Shown here piece by piece: positions 10,102 through 19,780 of a stretch of DNA of 20,872 nucleotides. Both the position numbers and the translations under genes were made by a program. The notes below the pieces were generated by a model. The model worked only from the letters and a program-made list of their open reading frames with translations, was not told the DNA's origin and ran no database searches. The stretch covers positions 1-20,872 of the forward strand of contig JNEM01014499.1 of the NCBI GenBank assembly GCA_000697335.1, in the 5' to 3' direction. The DNA comes from Conidiobolus incongruus B7586 (lineage: Eukaryota > Entomophthoromycota > Entomophthoromycetes > Entomophthorales > Conidiobolaceae). Position 1 is the stretch's first letter; each line of letters begins with the position of its first letter.

Positions 10102-12591
10102 TCAATCGTCATCGTCGGAAATAACAAAGGTATATATTTGCGAATTTTGTCCCGTTCGTTTACTATTGTTTCGGGTTAAGCGATTTCTTCTTGCATTCCT
10201 AGTTGGAATAGTGCTGGTTGATGGGAGCGATTGATCAGAGCTATTAGTCAATTGTGTGTTATGCATTTGTTGACTTGGGTTGGGCGAATTATCTTCATTG
10301 TTTGATAATATGTTAAGAGATGAGTTTGGAATATTGAGACTATTATCAGTTGAATTGATTGCGTTTGGATTCACTGGATGATTTTGTGTATTAGATGCTG
10401 GGTTTGATGTATTAAGTATAGTGGATCTCGTATTTGAAGATGTGTTCAGTATTCTAGATTCATTCGACTCTTGGTTAATTCTATCGCGGATATTATTCTG
10501 GACTTGATTCTGAATAGAAGGTGGTAAACTTGAGTTAGGATTGTTTAACATATATTCAATAGAGCTTTTTACAGAATTAATAAATGATGTTTTGGGGTTT
10601 ATGGAACGGGAAGCATCTTCAGGAGGATCAGATAACAAATGAGCTATTGAGCCTTTTTGCTGCCTTCTTTCTAAACCGACTGAGGCTTGAGATGTAGAAC
10701 TGTGGGCTTGATTAAAAGTCTCAGGGAAATTATTATCTAAAATTATTGATATTTAGAGTCTAGAATCTTGATTTTTGATTAGTATTAGTTACTTGATGAT
10801 AGATGTACTTCTAGGTATGGCTGCTTAAACAAATTGTGGTTACTCGGATTGTGTGGATCTGAAGCAGTTGGAGTTTGAAGTTCGGCACTGGTTGTATCTG
10901 GCATTTGATGATTGGAGGCTCCAGTTGCTCTAATTCTATTAACCCTTAATTTGTTGTTATTTTATATTATCAAGTAAGAAGTAAGTATAAATACCTCATT
11001 CTATTAGATCTGGCAGGCGTAGGCTGCATATTTACTGTTTGTGAAATATGAGTAGAGGATGGTGAAGAGGTAGGGCTGTCAAGGCTATGAGAAGATAAAT
11101 CAGTGAGAGTACTAGTGTCCGATTCAAGATAACTTTGAATGGTGTGGGAGCTAAAATAAATATATTGATTAAATGCAAAAATTAATAAAATAGGATTAAT
11201 ATACCTTGGTACTGATTTTTTCACAGATTTAGTAGGATTTTCTTTATAAAATATAAAACTTGACATAGCTTTTCTTTTAGCAGGACCTGTTTGGATATTT
11301 TTGGAATTTTCCTTGATTGAAAAAGATGATATATTGGTTGATAGATTATGTGTATTCGATTTTTTTGTAATGTTCAATTGTTGAGATGTATCAAGGTTTT
11401 GATCTTTTGATGAAGAACCAGAATTAACATTTCTGTGTATTAATATTAGCATATTGAATTATAAAAATGGGCTGAAAATAATATTTACCTCCTTTGCCCT
11501 AAGGTATTTTTTTCAGAGCTAGCTTCAAATTGAATATTTGACTGGGGAGGAGGGGAAGGAGTCCAAGTAGTCAACTCGCTTAAATCATCAGAATCAGAGC
11601 TATTATCAATGTAAGTTGGTTGGTTTACAGAAATTTGGATGTGTTTTGTGGAAGAATTGCTATTTGACAAAGTTAGAACAATTATAATGACTATAATGTT
11701 ATGAAATTACTTAAGCAAAGGTTTCGGTTCCTTTGTCTTGAAAGATTTTGAAGGGATTGTTTGAAGAGGTTCACCAGCATTGGATTTTGATTTTGAGGAT
11801 TTTTGTTGATTTTTTGGTGTTGATTTTGATTTTGGTTTTTGTTTTGACACTGTATTTGTATTTTTGGGCCTAGAACTTTCTTTGAGTACCAATTTTTTCG
11901 ATGTTGAAGCAACGGATTTAATAAAAAAGTTTTTAAGCTGAAGTGCTTTCATCTCTTTTTCCGTTATTTCATGAGGCTTAGGAGCTTCAGAATCGTCTAT
12001 GAAATCGTCTTGTAAATCATATTTATCTCTTCTTCTGGCCTAATAAGAAATATAATTATTTTTTTGAAATATATTAACCAAATCGAGATATATTTTTACT
12101 CTTTGAGGTGTTGGCTCATGAACCTGTACAGGAACTTCATTATCTTCAGGGTCCATCTCTTCGTCGTCTTCAGCTTCTGACGAATTCTCGCTTAAACCTG
12201 TTTGCCAACGTTCCAGTTCATTTTCTAAGGCTTCAAGATCACCTTGGTCCGTTTGGTTGAGGTTTAGAAAATGAGCAGTTAAAGTTTTGTGAAAATTAAA
12301 AATGGTTGGTTTTGAGATATCTACTTCTAATACAGTGTCTTTAATTGTTTCAATGTCTTCAATCGGAATTCTAGGAGAAGAAACTTCAGACCCTGGATCA
12401 TCAAGATCGGAAGAATCTAAAACTATCGAAGCAGTTTCTTCTGTAAAATCTGAATCAAGTGTTTCTGTGGATTCAGGTGTTTTAATTGTTTCAATATGCT
12501 CATTTGTTTCATTTGGTACATTATTTTCATTCGGCGCAATAGGTTGATTAGGTTCAGTAGAGTTGTCTACTGGTTTCTCATCAGTAACCAT
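10102..12591 (-). CDS. Hpc2/ubinuclein-like protein (HIRA histone chaperone complex subunit)
   Basis: Hpc2/ubinuclein proteins bind the HIRA complex and histone H3 through a short HUN/HRD motif and act in replication-independent nucleosome assembly. The exon model on the minus strand is 12591-12100, 12039-11711, 11659-11489, 11432-11205, 11150-10995, 10944-10793 and 10736-10102; all six introns are GT-AG, 50-60 nt, and all frames join to give 720 residues. The HUN motif sits right after intron 1: RRRDKYDLQDDFIDDSE at residues 166-182, followed by a KNFFIKS stretch matching the GFFV-type segment that follows the motif in the family. Before it lies an acidic Glu/Asp-rich region (1-164); after it comes a basic Lys/Ser/Gln stretch, then a long low-complexity Ser/Asn/Thr/Pro-rich tail. 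The C-terminus is RRNRLTRNNSKR and then TFVISDDDD. The start is the ATG at 12591. Identity rests on the motif; the rest is too disordered to recognise. No nuclear localisation assay or family search could be made here. Confidence 0.78.
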
Positions 12592-12922
12592 CACTAATTG
12601 AAAATTTGGATACTTTAAATGCTTTTTCTAATTAATTATGTTATTATTACTTTCGATTTTTGAATTATTAAAATGGATTAAAAAGTGTCTTAATATTTAA
12701 TTTAAACCATTTTTGATGGCAAGGAAACATTCAGCATTTATATATATATGGTTTTTGAATTGAATTTTTAAAAATTTAGATCAAATTAAAAATGACCCAT
12801 ATGTGAAAATGGTGATATGAATAAGATTAAAAATCAAAGTCAAGTCATTATGAAATATTTAATTTTCATATTAATTAATAAATAATTTATTTAATAACCA
12901 ATTTTTTTAAATATTTTATAAG
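12592..12922. promoter_or_regulatory. Shared divergent promoter region of the Hpc2-like and UBA genes
   Basis: The two start codons face away from each other with 331 bp between them, so both promoters must lie here or overlap the genes. The sequence is A/T-rich, with a TATATATAT run at about 12740-12749, roughly 175 bp upstream of the UBA gene start and 150 bp upstream of the Hpc2-like start. No recognised factor site could be named. Co-regulation is possible but is only inferred from the arrangement. Confidence 0.45.
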
Positions 12923-13764
12923 ATGCAGCATTTGTTAGATAACTATCGTTTAGCTGTTTACTTGCCCTATAGCGTTCCTCAAAGCGTATCTTTACCTCAT
13001 GAATATATTCAGCTTCCTATAAATTTTGACTATGTAAATCCACTATAACACTTACTATTTATATACTAATATCCGAATAGCTTCAAGTCGATTGTAATTT
13101 AGAAGAATCTTTGCTAGAGCAAGAAAGACAAGAAATAACTAACAAACTTGATCCTTTATTAAGTGATTCTCCGTTAAGACAGACTAGTCCAACTTCCGAT
13201 ACTGGGCCTTCTTTGGCTCCTATAAATAGCCACTCCAAAAACAATTCAGATACTGGAGCTGCTAAGAAAAATACAAGCATTAAGCCCTCATTTGATTTAT
13301 CTGAATTTGAAGAAAGTTTACCCTCAACTTCAGACAAAACTACTTCTGAAAATGCTCAAAATTCGGTCAAGGAGGACTTAGTACAATTAGGACAAGTATT
13401 TAACCCTCAATTACCAAAACACCCACAACAGCCTCCGGTAAACATTTATCAAACTTTACCACCTACCTTCCGCACAGCTTCACCTTCTACTGTCAGCCCA
13501 CAATATGGTCCTCTTCCACCAAATGCACATGTGCTAAAAAATAACTTACCTGGCTCTATTTCACACATAATACCAAGACATACTTCATCTCCTCCACCAC
13601 TCCCACCCAAATCCTTTGTCAGCTCACCCCCTACTGTCAACCCTGAACATATTGATCAACTCACGAATATGGGTTTCAATCGTCCTGATGTAGTCAAAGC
13701 ACTTGAAAAGTTTAATAATGACCTCGTTCAAGCCACCAATTATCTATTAGACCATTCATTATAA
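12923..13764 (+). CDS. UBA-domain protein resembling the ESCRT-I subunit UBAP1
   Basis: Exons 12923-13033 and 13081-13764 join across a 47-nt GT-AG intron (phase 0) to give 264 residues. The C-terminal 38 residues (227-264, with LTNMGFNRPDVVKAL and ATNYLLDH) form a clear ubiquitin-associated domain. The middle is Pro/Ser-rich with SH3-ligand-like runs such as PPPLPPK. Two features recall animal UBAP1 from memory: an N-terminal segment with SLP followed by a charged helix (residues 24-59), and a FDLSEFE motif at 108-114 that matches the FNLADFE box of UBAP1. If the match holds, the protein would sit in ESCRT-I on endosomes and bind ubiquitinated cargo. Only one UBA domain is present, where UBAP1 has several. 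Otherwise it is a UBA adaptor of unknown role. The gene is certain; the family assignment is tentative. Confidence 0.8.
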
Positions 13765-15046
13765 TTGATTAGCCATTATTGAATTAAATTGGCTTATGTA
13801 TTCTCTCAAAATGTATTTAATTGTTAATATTGATACATATTTTTATGCGCAATTATTTTAATTTAATAACATCAATTGACTTATATCCAAAAATATAATA
13901 ATTCAACAATGTATTGGGTATCTTAAATTTTAATATTTTATTACAACTATTGGACCTCCCATATTGAAACATGAGATAACCGTCACAGCAAATTTAAATT
14001 ACATAGTTCTTGCAGTTATCTTTGTATCATAAAGGTATAATTATTTTATATATTTTGGATAATTTATACTTCTTTTTAAAAAATAATTCAAATAAATTGT
14101 TTATTATATTTGATGTTATCATTTACATCAAATATAATCAATTTTTAGAATATATTAAATCTAATGTAAATTTGAAACTTGTAGTGGGACAGCTTCATTT
14201 GCAATAAGGGAAGTTGAACTGTAATAAATAATTAAATACCAATTTTAATGATTTTGAACTCTAATATCATAATAGAATATCAAATTTATTCAAATTTTCA
14301 AACCATCATGTGAACCTTCAAATTGTATAATATCACTATAGCATTCATTTATGATTAAAGCAATCGTTGACGAGATATTACAAACCTGAGATAAAAATAA
14401 TAAGAAACAATATTGATTTTTGACTTATATATTAAATGAAGCATAATTATTTAATTGAAATCATATTTTCAATAAAATGTATCATATTAGAATTATCGTC
14501 TAAAGTGGTAATCTCTCATTATAATGTACACTATTTTTTATATAAATCATCTGAAAGAGTTGAGCTTCGTATCTACTAGTGAATTTATGTCATTCAAAAA
14601 CCAGAGATATATAAAACAGATTATACATTAGTATTTTTATATATTTACAGTATTTATCATATTACCATTCAGATTGAATAAATGTATAACGATTTTTAAA
14701 CTTGAACATATATCCATGGATAATTTTTTTATAAATATACACCGCTGATCATTGCTAAATGCTATAAAAAATCATTTTTGAATTTATTTTGAATTTATCA
14801 AATTTTATTAAAGAAATAATTGAATGCGAAATCCCATAAGACTTTAATTGAATAACACAATTTATTCAAATCAAGGTTTGTGAAATCCCAGTCCAATTTC
14901 ACCTATTCATTTATTAAGTACAAATAAAAATATTAATTTATTTTAGTGGAATAATCAGAATAGGGTTGATTTAAAAAGTAAATTAAATTAATTTATATCT
15001 ATGATTTTTGATTGATTTTTAATGTTTAAATTATAGTTAAATTAGA
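13765..15046. other. Intergenic AT-rich DNA between the UBA gene and Exo84
   Basis: No gene is evident. The 65-codon open frame near 14010-14207 is low-complexity and overlaps a long hairpin, so I do not regard it as coding. The right end holds the Exo84 promoter; no distinctive element was recognised in it. Confidence 0.65.
14103..14138. repeat. Perfect 14-bp inverted repeat with an 8-nt loop
   Basis: The arm at 14103-14116 (ATTATATTTGATGT) is matched exactly by its reverse complement at 14125-14138, with TATCATTT between them. It lies in gene-free DNA about 340 bp downstream of the UBA gene and 0.9 kb upstream of Exo84. It may be a chance hairpin, a relic of a small inverted-repeat element, or a structured RNA end. 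Confidence 0.85.
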
Positions 15047-17378
15047 ATGGCTTTTAGAAGTAGAAAAAAAGATAAAAAAGGCTATCAAAATGAAATAAAG
15101 AAAAAGTCAAATAATCCTAAAATTTCCGCTCCAACTTCAATTCCACCTCATTTAATTAAAACCAAATCAAGATTCGATTCATACAACTCTGGAGCTAATT
15201 ATTCCACTGTTAACAATACCTTTATCACTTCAGGACCTGCTGCCGTTCCAGCAAGTGCCAAACCTAGACTAAATCTTCAAGTAGAACTTGAACCTTTTTT
15301 GAAAGATGATTTCAATGATGACGAATGTAAATATTTATTAATTATATATAAATGTAGTATTTGAGAATATAACACTTGAATAGATTTACAAAGTTTAGGG
15401 GCTTTAGAAGATAAAGGAATCAAAAGTTTTCATCAAAATTTACAAGATGCTTACAATAAATCAACTCAGAAAATTCAAAAACACGTATATAGACATTATC
15501 ACGAATTTGTCACTATTTCAAAAGAGATTACACGTTTGGAAACTGATATTAATGAATTACACGATATTTTATCCGATTTACAAACCGTTGGTGAAATATT
15601 TTTGGGGAAGAGCGAATCTTATGATGGTCAAGGTAATTCAATATCAATATCTCAAATTATATTATTCTTAATAAGTTTAGATAATAACGAGCCTAATGCG
15701 CAACCATCTTCCAAAGATGGTCTAAGTCCTACCATCTCTAAAGCACCTTCAATAGTGGATCAAATTGCGAGTAACGATGAAGAAAATAAATTGAAATTGG
15801 CTAAAATTTGGAAAGCTGTTCAAGGAAGTGAGGAATATTTACCCTATGTCCCTTACAGATGCCCTATTATGGAGAGTCCAGGATGGAAGGAGTTAGATAC
15901 CAATAATTTCCGTCCTAAAAGAGATGCCCATTTCTTTTTATTAACTGACAGTTTTTTAGTAGCCGTACGTGCTAAAAGACAAACTATGTTAGATATTACT
16001 CAAGCTACTAAGGCTTCTTTAATCGCAAGAAGCTGCTGGAGTTTGAAAGAAATTCACGTTTCTGATTTTAAAGATAATACTAATGGTATTAATATTATTA
16101 AATTCAATTTAAATTTAATGTTTATTTTATTTAAAATTTAGGAGTTGAAAATGCCTTCAAAGTCACTAGAAAAAATGAAACTTTTATCTTTATGGCTATG
16201 AATAAAGATGAAAAAAGAAGGTTTTTAAAATCCCTTGCAAGGGCTAATAACGAATTCATTAATCGTCAAAAGAGACAAGCACTTCAGAAGGTAATTGATA
16301 AATATCATAATTTTATATAACCAGTCTTACTCAATTAATTATTAGGGCTCTATAGACAACATTACATCACCTACCACAGCTTCAACTACTGAGGATCATC
16401 AAGGAACTACAAATCAAAATGAAAAGAATCCTTTGGACAATGATTTTTGGAATAATTTAGATGTATATATCAATCACCACCATTACAAGGAAGCTATCGA
16501 ACACATTATCTATGGTAATTAATAATCTATATCAACTATACATAATTCTAATATATTATATAGCTAGATCAAATATTCCTCAAATTTCTAATACTCCTTT
16601 AAAAATGGAATTGCAAAATCAATTAAATTTAAGGGTTAAAGAATTAAGTTCTAGTTTGATTAATAATATTACCAATTGTCCCCATAATTCGAAAAAGATT
16701 TTACTTAATAATGTCAAATTATTGATCAAGTTGGATTTGATTGAAGAAGTAACTCTTATCATAAATTCTTAATATATTTAATATTAATTTTTTCTTTTTT
16801 CTAGGCTCAAAAGGTCTTCTTCGAATCTCGTAAAAATATTATTCGAATTAGAATTAGGTAAATATTAGTAAATTACTAATTTCATTTATTAATTAATATA
16901 ATTGATTGTAGACAATTAAAGTTAGATGGTAATACACTTAATTTTGTAAGAGAATTAAGTCGTACGGTATTCTTATTAATTTTAAATACCTGTAAATGGT
17001 ATACTCCCAATTTTACTGATTTGAGTATGGGATCGGGTAAGTTATTTAAGTTAACTATTGATAGTTATTTATTAATTTTATATCTTTAGCTTTAATTAAT
17101 TGGGTACGGTCCGAATTAGAACATTTTTGTCAATTATTTAGGAACCAAGTTTTTGATAATAATGTGGAATTTAACGTAATTGAAAGTTGTTTAAAAGTTG
17201 CTAATTTTGAATGTAGAAAGGTATATTTTGTTCCATATACAATATAATTAATACTAACAATACCATTATTGATTAGTTAAGGGAAGTTGGAATGGATTTA
17301 AATTTTGTTTTAGATCAATTATTTTTACCCGATATTACAAAATTGGCTACAGATCCAAGATACCAAAATAAGAAATAA
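15047..17378 (+). CDS. EXO84: Exocyst complex subunit Exo84
   Basis: Exo84 is one of eight exocyst subunits that tether secretory vesicles to the plasma membrane at growth sites. Exons are 15047-15326, 15384-15632, 15681-16085, 16142-16290, 16346-16514, 16564-16748, 16805-16857, 16912-17036, 17090-17220 and 17277-17378; the nine GT-AG introns are 48-57 nt and the joined frame gives 615 residues. A basic N-terminus (RSRKKDKKG) leads to the Vps51/Exo84-type helical segment from about residue 85 (FLKDDFNDDEYLQSLG) through HEFVTISKEITRLETDI. A PH-like domain follows at about 235-350, ending in the helix KDEKRRFLKSLARANNEF. The C-terminal cullin-repeat-like domain starts with LDVYINHHHYKEAIEHI (about 400) and ends with GMDLNFVLDQLFLPDI, closely matching the family end. 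Intron 9 has a TACTAAC-type branch site. The length is near that of fission yeast Exo84. Codons are A/T-rich compared with the 14-3-3 and cystathionine beta-synthase genes, suggesting moderate expression. Confidence 0.95.
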
Positions 17379-17940
17379 CCAATTTTATCCTGAATCGTAT
17401 ATTATATAGTTAAAATATCTGATCTTAATTATACTATTATTTTTAAATTTTATACTAAATTTTATCAATTATTTTACTTTTAATATTTAATAATTAAACA
17501 CAATTCGAAAATTATATTTATTTTTCAAAAATTCAAGAATTATGTTCAATATAGATTTATTATGTACCTACTAATTGCTAGTTTATAAAATACTAGAATT
17601 ATTAATAGAATTAATTAATTATATCATGCAAAAAATAGTAAAACGATAAAAACCTATTAACCTTTAGTTATATTTTTTGCAATACAAAATTATTATTTTT
17701 TTGAATTAAATAACTTACATTAGTCCCAATTTATTTAATTTATTTAACAATATTAAAAACTGAAGTGATGAGAATGAAATGATAATTAAAATATGAATAT
17801 ATCAACTAGTGTACAAAGTAAGTGTAAATAAATCTAATTTGTTCATTATAATTTGATTTGAAATTATAATTTCAAAATATAAGAATTAATAGAATATGAA
17901 TTATACATCGATGTAAGTATTTTATATCCCAAACATTAAC
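17379..17940. other. Exo84 3' flank, no gene seen
   Basis: AT-rich DNA with no protein-like frame and no RNA gene recognised. It ends where the composition shifts sharply toward G and C at the left edge of the coding relic. Confidence 0.6.
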
Positions 17941-17949
17941 GATGGCTTC

Positions 17950-18181
17950 ATCAAGCAAATATTGAATACATATATCTAGTCACGGCTATTAGCTCTTGGG
18001 GCGTCATCGAGGACACTGACACAGCCATTCTGTAGGCCAGACTGTGAAACATGGGACCTACCAGCTAGGATAAACTACCGATGATCAGTTCTCTGGCTAT
18101 CTGGCTCCGATCACTTGTAAACGGGGCATTGTAAAGAGCGACTAGACCAGCAGCAATAATGGCGGCGTTAGGATCAGACAT
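17950..18181 (-). pseudogene. GC-richer protein-coding relic of unknown family
   Basis: About 230 bp have a near-balanced base composition in DNA that is otherwise dominated by A and T. Read on the minus strand from an ATG at 18181-18179, the segment encodes a protein-like sequence that begins MSDPNAAIIAAGLVALYN and later reads MFHSLAYRMAVSVSS, with alternating hydrophobic and polar residues, common codons and a plausible start context. The frame is interrupted and appears to carry at least two breaks, so no intact product is expected. I do not recognise the family. Its place just upstream of a tRNA gene and its own promoter-like leader are what one would expect of a remnant of a tRNA-targeting retroelement, but a decayed host gene or the first exon of a lost gene fits as well. 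A structured RNA gene is a further alternative, given the GC island; I saw no known RNA motif. Confidence 0.4.
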
Positions 18182-18400
18182 GCTAAAAAGATAGAATTAT
18201 AAAATATCAATAGGAACAAATGTAGAATGAATAATGGAAGATGACTCAAGTGGATGATAGGTAGCTGCTTGAGTATACTAAAAGGTAAGCTCTTGGAAGT
18301 AGGCAAAAGGTTTATTTTTGTAAATAAAGATAAAGGTAAAAAAGAAAGATGAAGAAGAGAGAGGTCAAAGAGGAGGAACTGAGTCCTTTTTATAACTAAG
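18182..18400 (-). promoter_or_regulatory. TATA box and pyrimidine-rich leader of the GC-rich relic
   Basis: On the minus strand a strong TATAAAAAGG box lies at 18394-18385. It is followed by a long C/T-rich stretch (plus strand at 18330-18380 is almost pure purine) and then by CTTTTTAGC directly before the ATG at 18181. This is the order expected of a polymerase II promoter, a pyrimidine-rich start region and a leader of about 200 nt. It supports the view that the relic was once a transcribed unit; whether it still is cannot be told. Confidence 0.4.
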
Positions 18401-18564
18401 TGAAATATATAGAAATAATTATGCAAAGGGTTAGTAACAGTAAGATCCCTTATAGGTGAAAGAGTAAAATGTTGATAAGGACTAATTTGGTTAATCAGGA
18501 ACTTAGTAGTAGATTTATGAAAGAAAAGGTATCAATCATGTAGCAATTGCAACATATGTAATAA

Positions 18565-18646
18565 GGACAGATGGCCGAGTGGTCTAAGGCGCCACGTTAA
18601 GGCCGTGGTCTCTTCGGAGGCGAGAGTTCAAACCTCTCTCTGTTCA
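18565..18646 (+). tRNA. tRNA-Leu (anticodon AAG)
   Basis: The acceptor stem pairs GGACAGA (18565-18571) with TCTGTTC (18639-18645), with one G-T wobble, and A18646 is the discriminator base. The D arm is GCC/GGC with the A box TGGCCGAGTGG. The anticodon stem is CCACG/CGTGG around the loop TTAAGGC, placing AAG at 18599-18601, which reads CTT (and CTC after A-to-I editing). A long variable arm (CTC-TTCG-GAG) marks it as a class II tRNA, and the T arm is GAGAG/CTCTC around TTCAAAC, which contains the B box. No intron is present and CCA is not encoded. It looks functional. Confidence 0.97.
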
Positions 18647-18652
18647 ACTATC

Positions 18653-18656
18653 TTTT
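18653..18656 (+). terminator. RNA polymerase III terminator of tRNA-Leu
   Basis: A TTTT run begins seven bases after the discriminator base, the usual place for polymerase III termination. Confidence 0.75.
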
Positions 18657-18729
18657 CTAATATTTTACTTTAGAAATTAAGCAATTACATATTTTCAAAT
18701 CTTTTTGATATACTTTTGGTAAGCTTTTA

Positions 18730-18875
18730 GTACTTCATAAATGGTTTTTTTATTAAAGATTGAAATTTAATGCTTTATAAATTAAATCTGCTTGTATTTT
18801 TTTCTAATATTTTTTTATTGCCTAAAGCATTTATTATTCAATTATTTGTAACCTAGTGAATATATTAAATATTGT
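18730..18875 (+). repeat. Diverged direct repeat, copy A
   Basis: This copy begins 84 bp after the tRNA gene. It shares with copy B a core of TATTAAAGATTGAAATTT followed by ATG-TTTATAAA, then an ATTGC-TA-AGCA-TT block about 65 bp later, and finally a similar GAATATA-TAAATAT end. Order, spacing and orientation are the same in both, so this is not chance AT similarity. Edges are approximate. Confidence 0.7.
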
Positions 18876-19587
18876 CATAAGTCAGGTAACTCCTTTTTAC
18901 TTATGTATTCTTATATCAGCTTAATATTAAAGTCTTTTCCTTATATGCTATTTATTATTAATTTTACTTTTAATTGGTTGATAATATAAGTTATTAAAAA
19001 ATCTTATAAATTATTTTACTTTATTTAGCTTATTTTAAATAATACCCATTATTAAATTTATCTTTAATAAAAAATATTTAAGTTTTATTAGCTATTTAGT
19101 TTAAGCTGATCAATTATTAATTATTTTAATATTTACTTAATTTTCTTTATATTTTATTATTTTAATTACTTTAGACATAGCTTTTCCAAAATATATTGAT
19201 ATTTTACCCTCGAATTAAAAAATAATAAATTTTTTAATATTATATTTTGCAAATATATTATTATTTTCTGAAAAAAAAATTTATATCATATATAGGAAAA
19301 TAATATAATTTTAAACTATATATATAGATATATAATATTTAATTATTAAAAATCAATTTTTAAAAATTCATTATTTAATTATTTTTAAATAAAATAATGA
19401 TTATCAAAGGATTTTATCTTAAAAATAATAAAACTTAATTATAAGCTTGTTAAAATATTTTAAATTAATTATTTATCATTAGATAAATTATTTTAAAACT
19501 AAAAAGGAAATAATCTAAAAATTAAGATTTAAAAAGCTAATTTTAATTATTATTTTCTAATTATTAATAGAGAAAAAATTACTGATA

Positions 19588-19618
19588 GATATTTTTTTAT
19601 TTCAAATAAAAAAATATC
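19588..19618. repeat. Near-perfect 31-bp palindrome
   Basis: Arms of 15 bases (19588-19602, GATATTTTTTTATTT, and its exact reverse complement at 19604-19618) are separated by a single C. It lies between the two direct repeats, in DNA with no other recognisable feature. Confidence 0.85.
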
Positions 19619-19780
19619 AAAGTATTTTAATATTACTCTGTATTTCTAATAATGGGAATTTTTTGTGATTTAAAATAAATAAATATTTTAATATATGATA
19701 AATAAAAATAAATATATGATATAAATTTAATAGTTTCTTTTATTATTAATAACTTTTTGTTATATTTTAATAAAGATTTA

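Noticed and set aside
12302-12547. Plus-strand open frame of 81 codons opposite the first exon of the Hpc2-like gene
   Set aside because: Ser/Val/Ile-rich mirror image of the acidic Asp/Glu/Ser-rich minus-strand exon; the minus strand carries the spliced, motif-bearing protein.
13083-13640. Minus-strand open frames opposite the UBA gene
   Set aside because: Gly/Val-rich antisense of the Pro/Ser-rich coding strand; the plus frame encodes a UBA domain.
14010-14207. Open frame of 65 codons between the UBA gene and Exo84
   Set aside because: Low-complexity translation, overlaps a perfect hairpin, no family resemblance and no splice partners.
18000-18180. The GC island as a known structured RNA (RNase P or MRP RNA, SRP RNA, spliceosomal RNA, U3)
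   Set aside because: I looked for the well-known conserved cores of these RNAs and saw none; a covariance-model scan would be the proper test.
18142-18426. Minus-strand open frame of 94 codons rich in Leu, Phe and Pro
   Set aside because: It arises from the pyrimidine-rich leader upstream of the relic; a Leu/Phe/Pro/Ser bias is what any open frame through C/T-rich DNA shows, and it overlaps the better-supported start at 18181.
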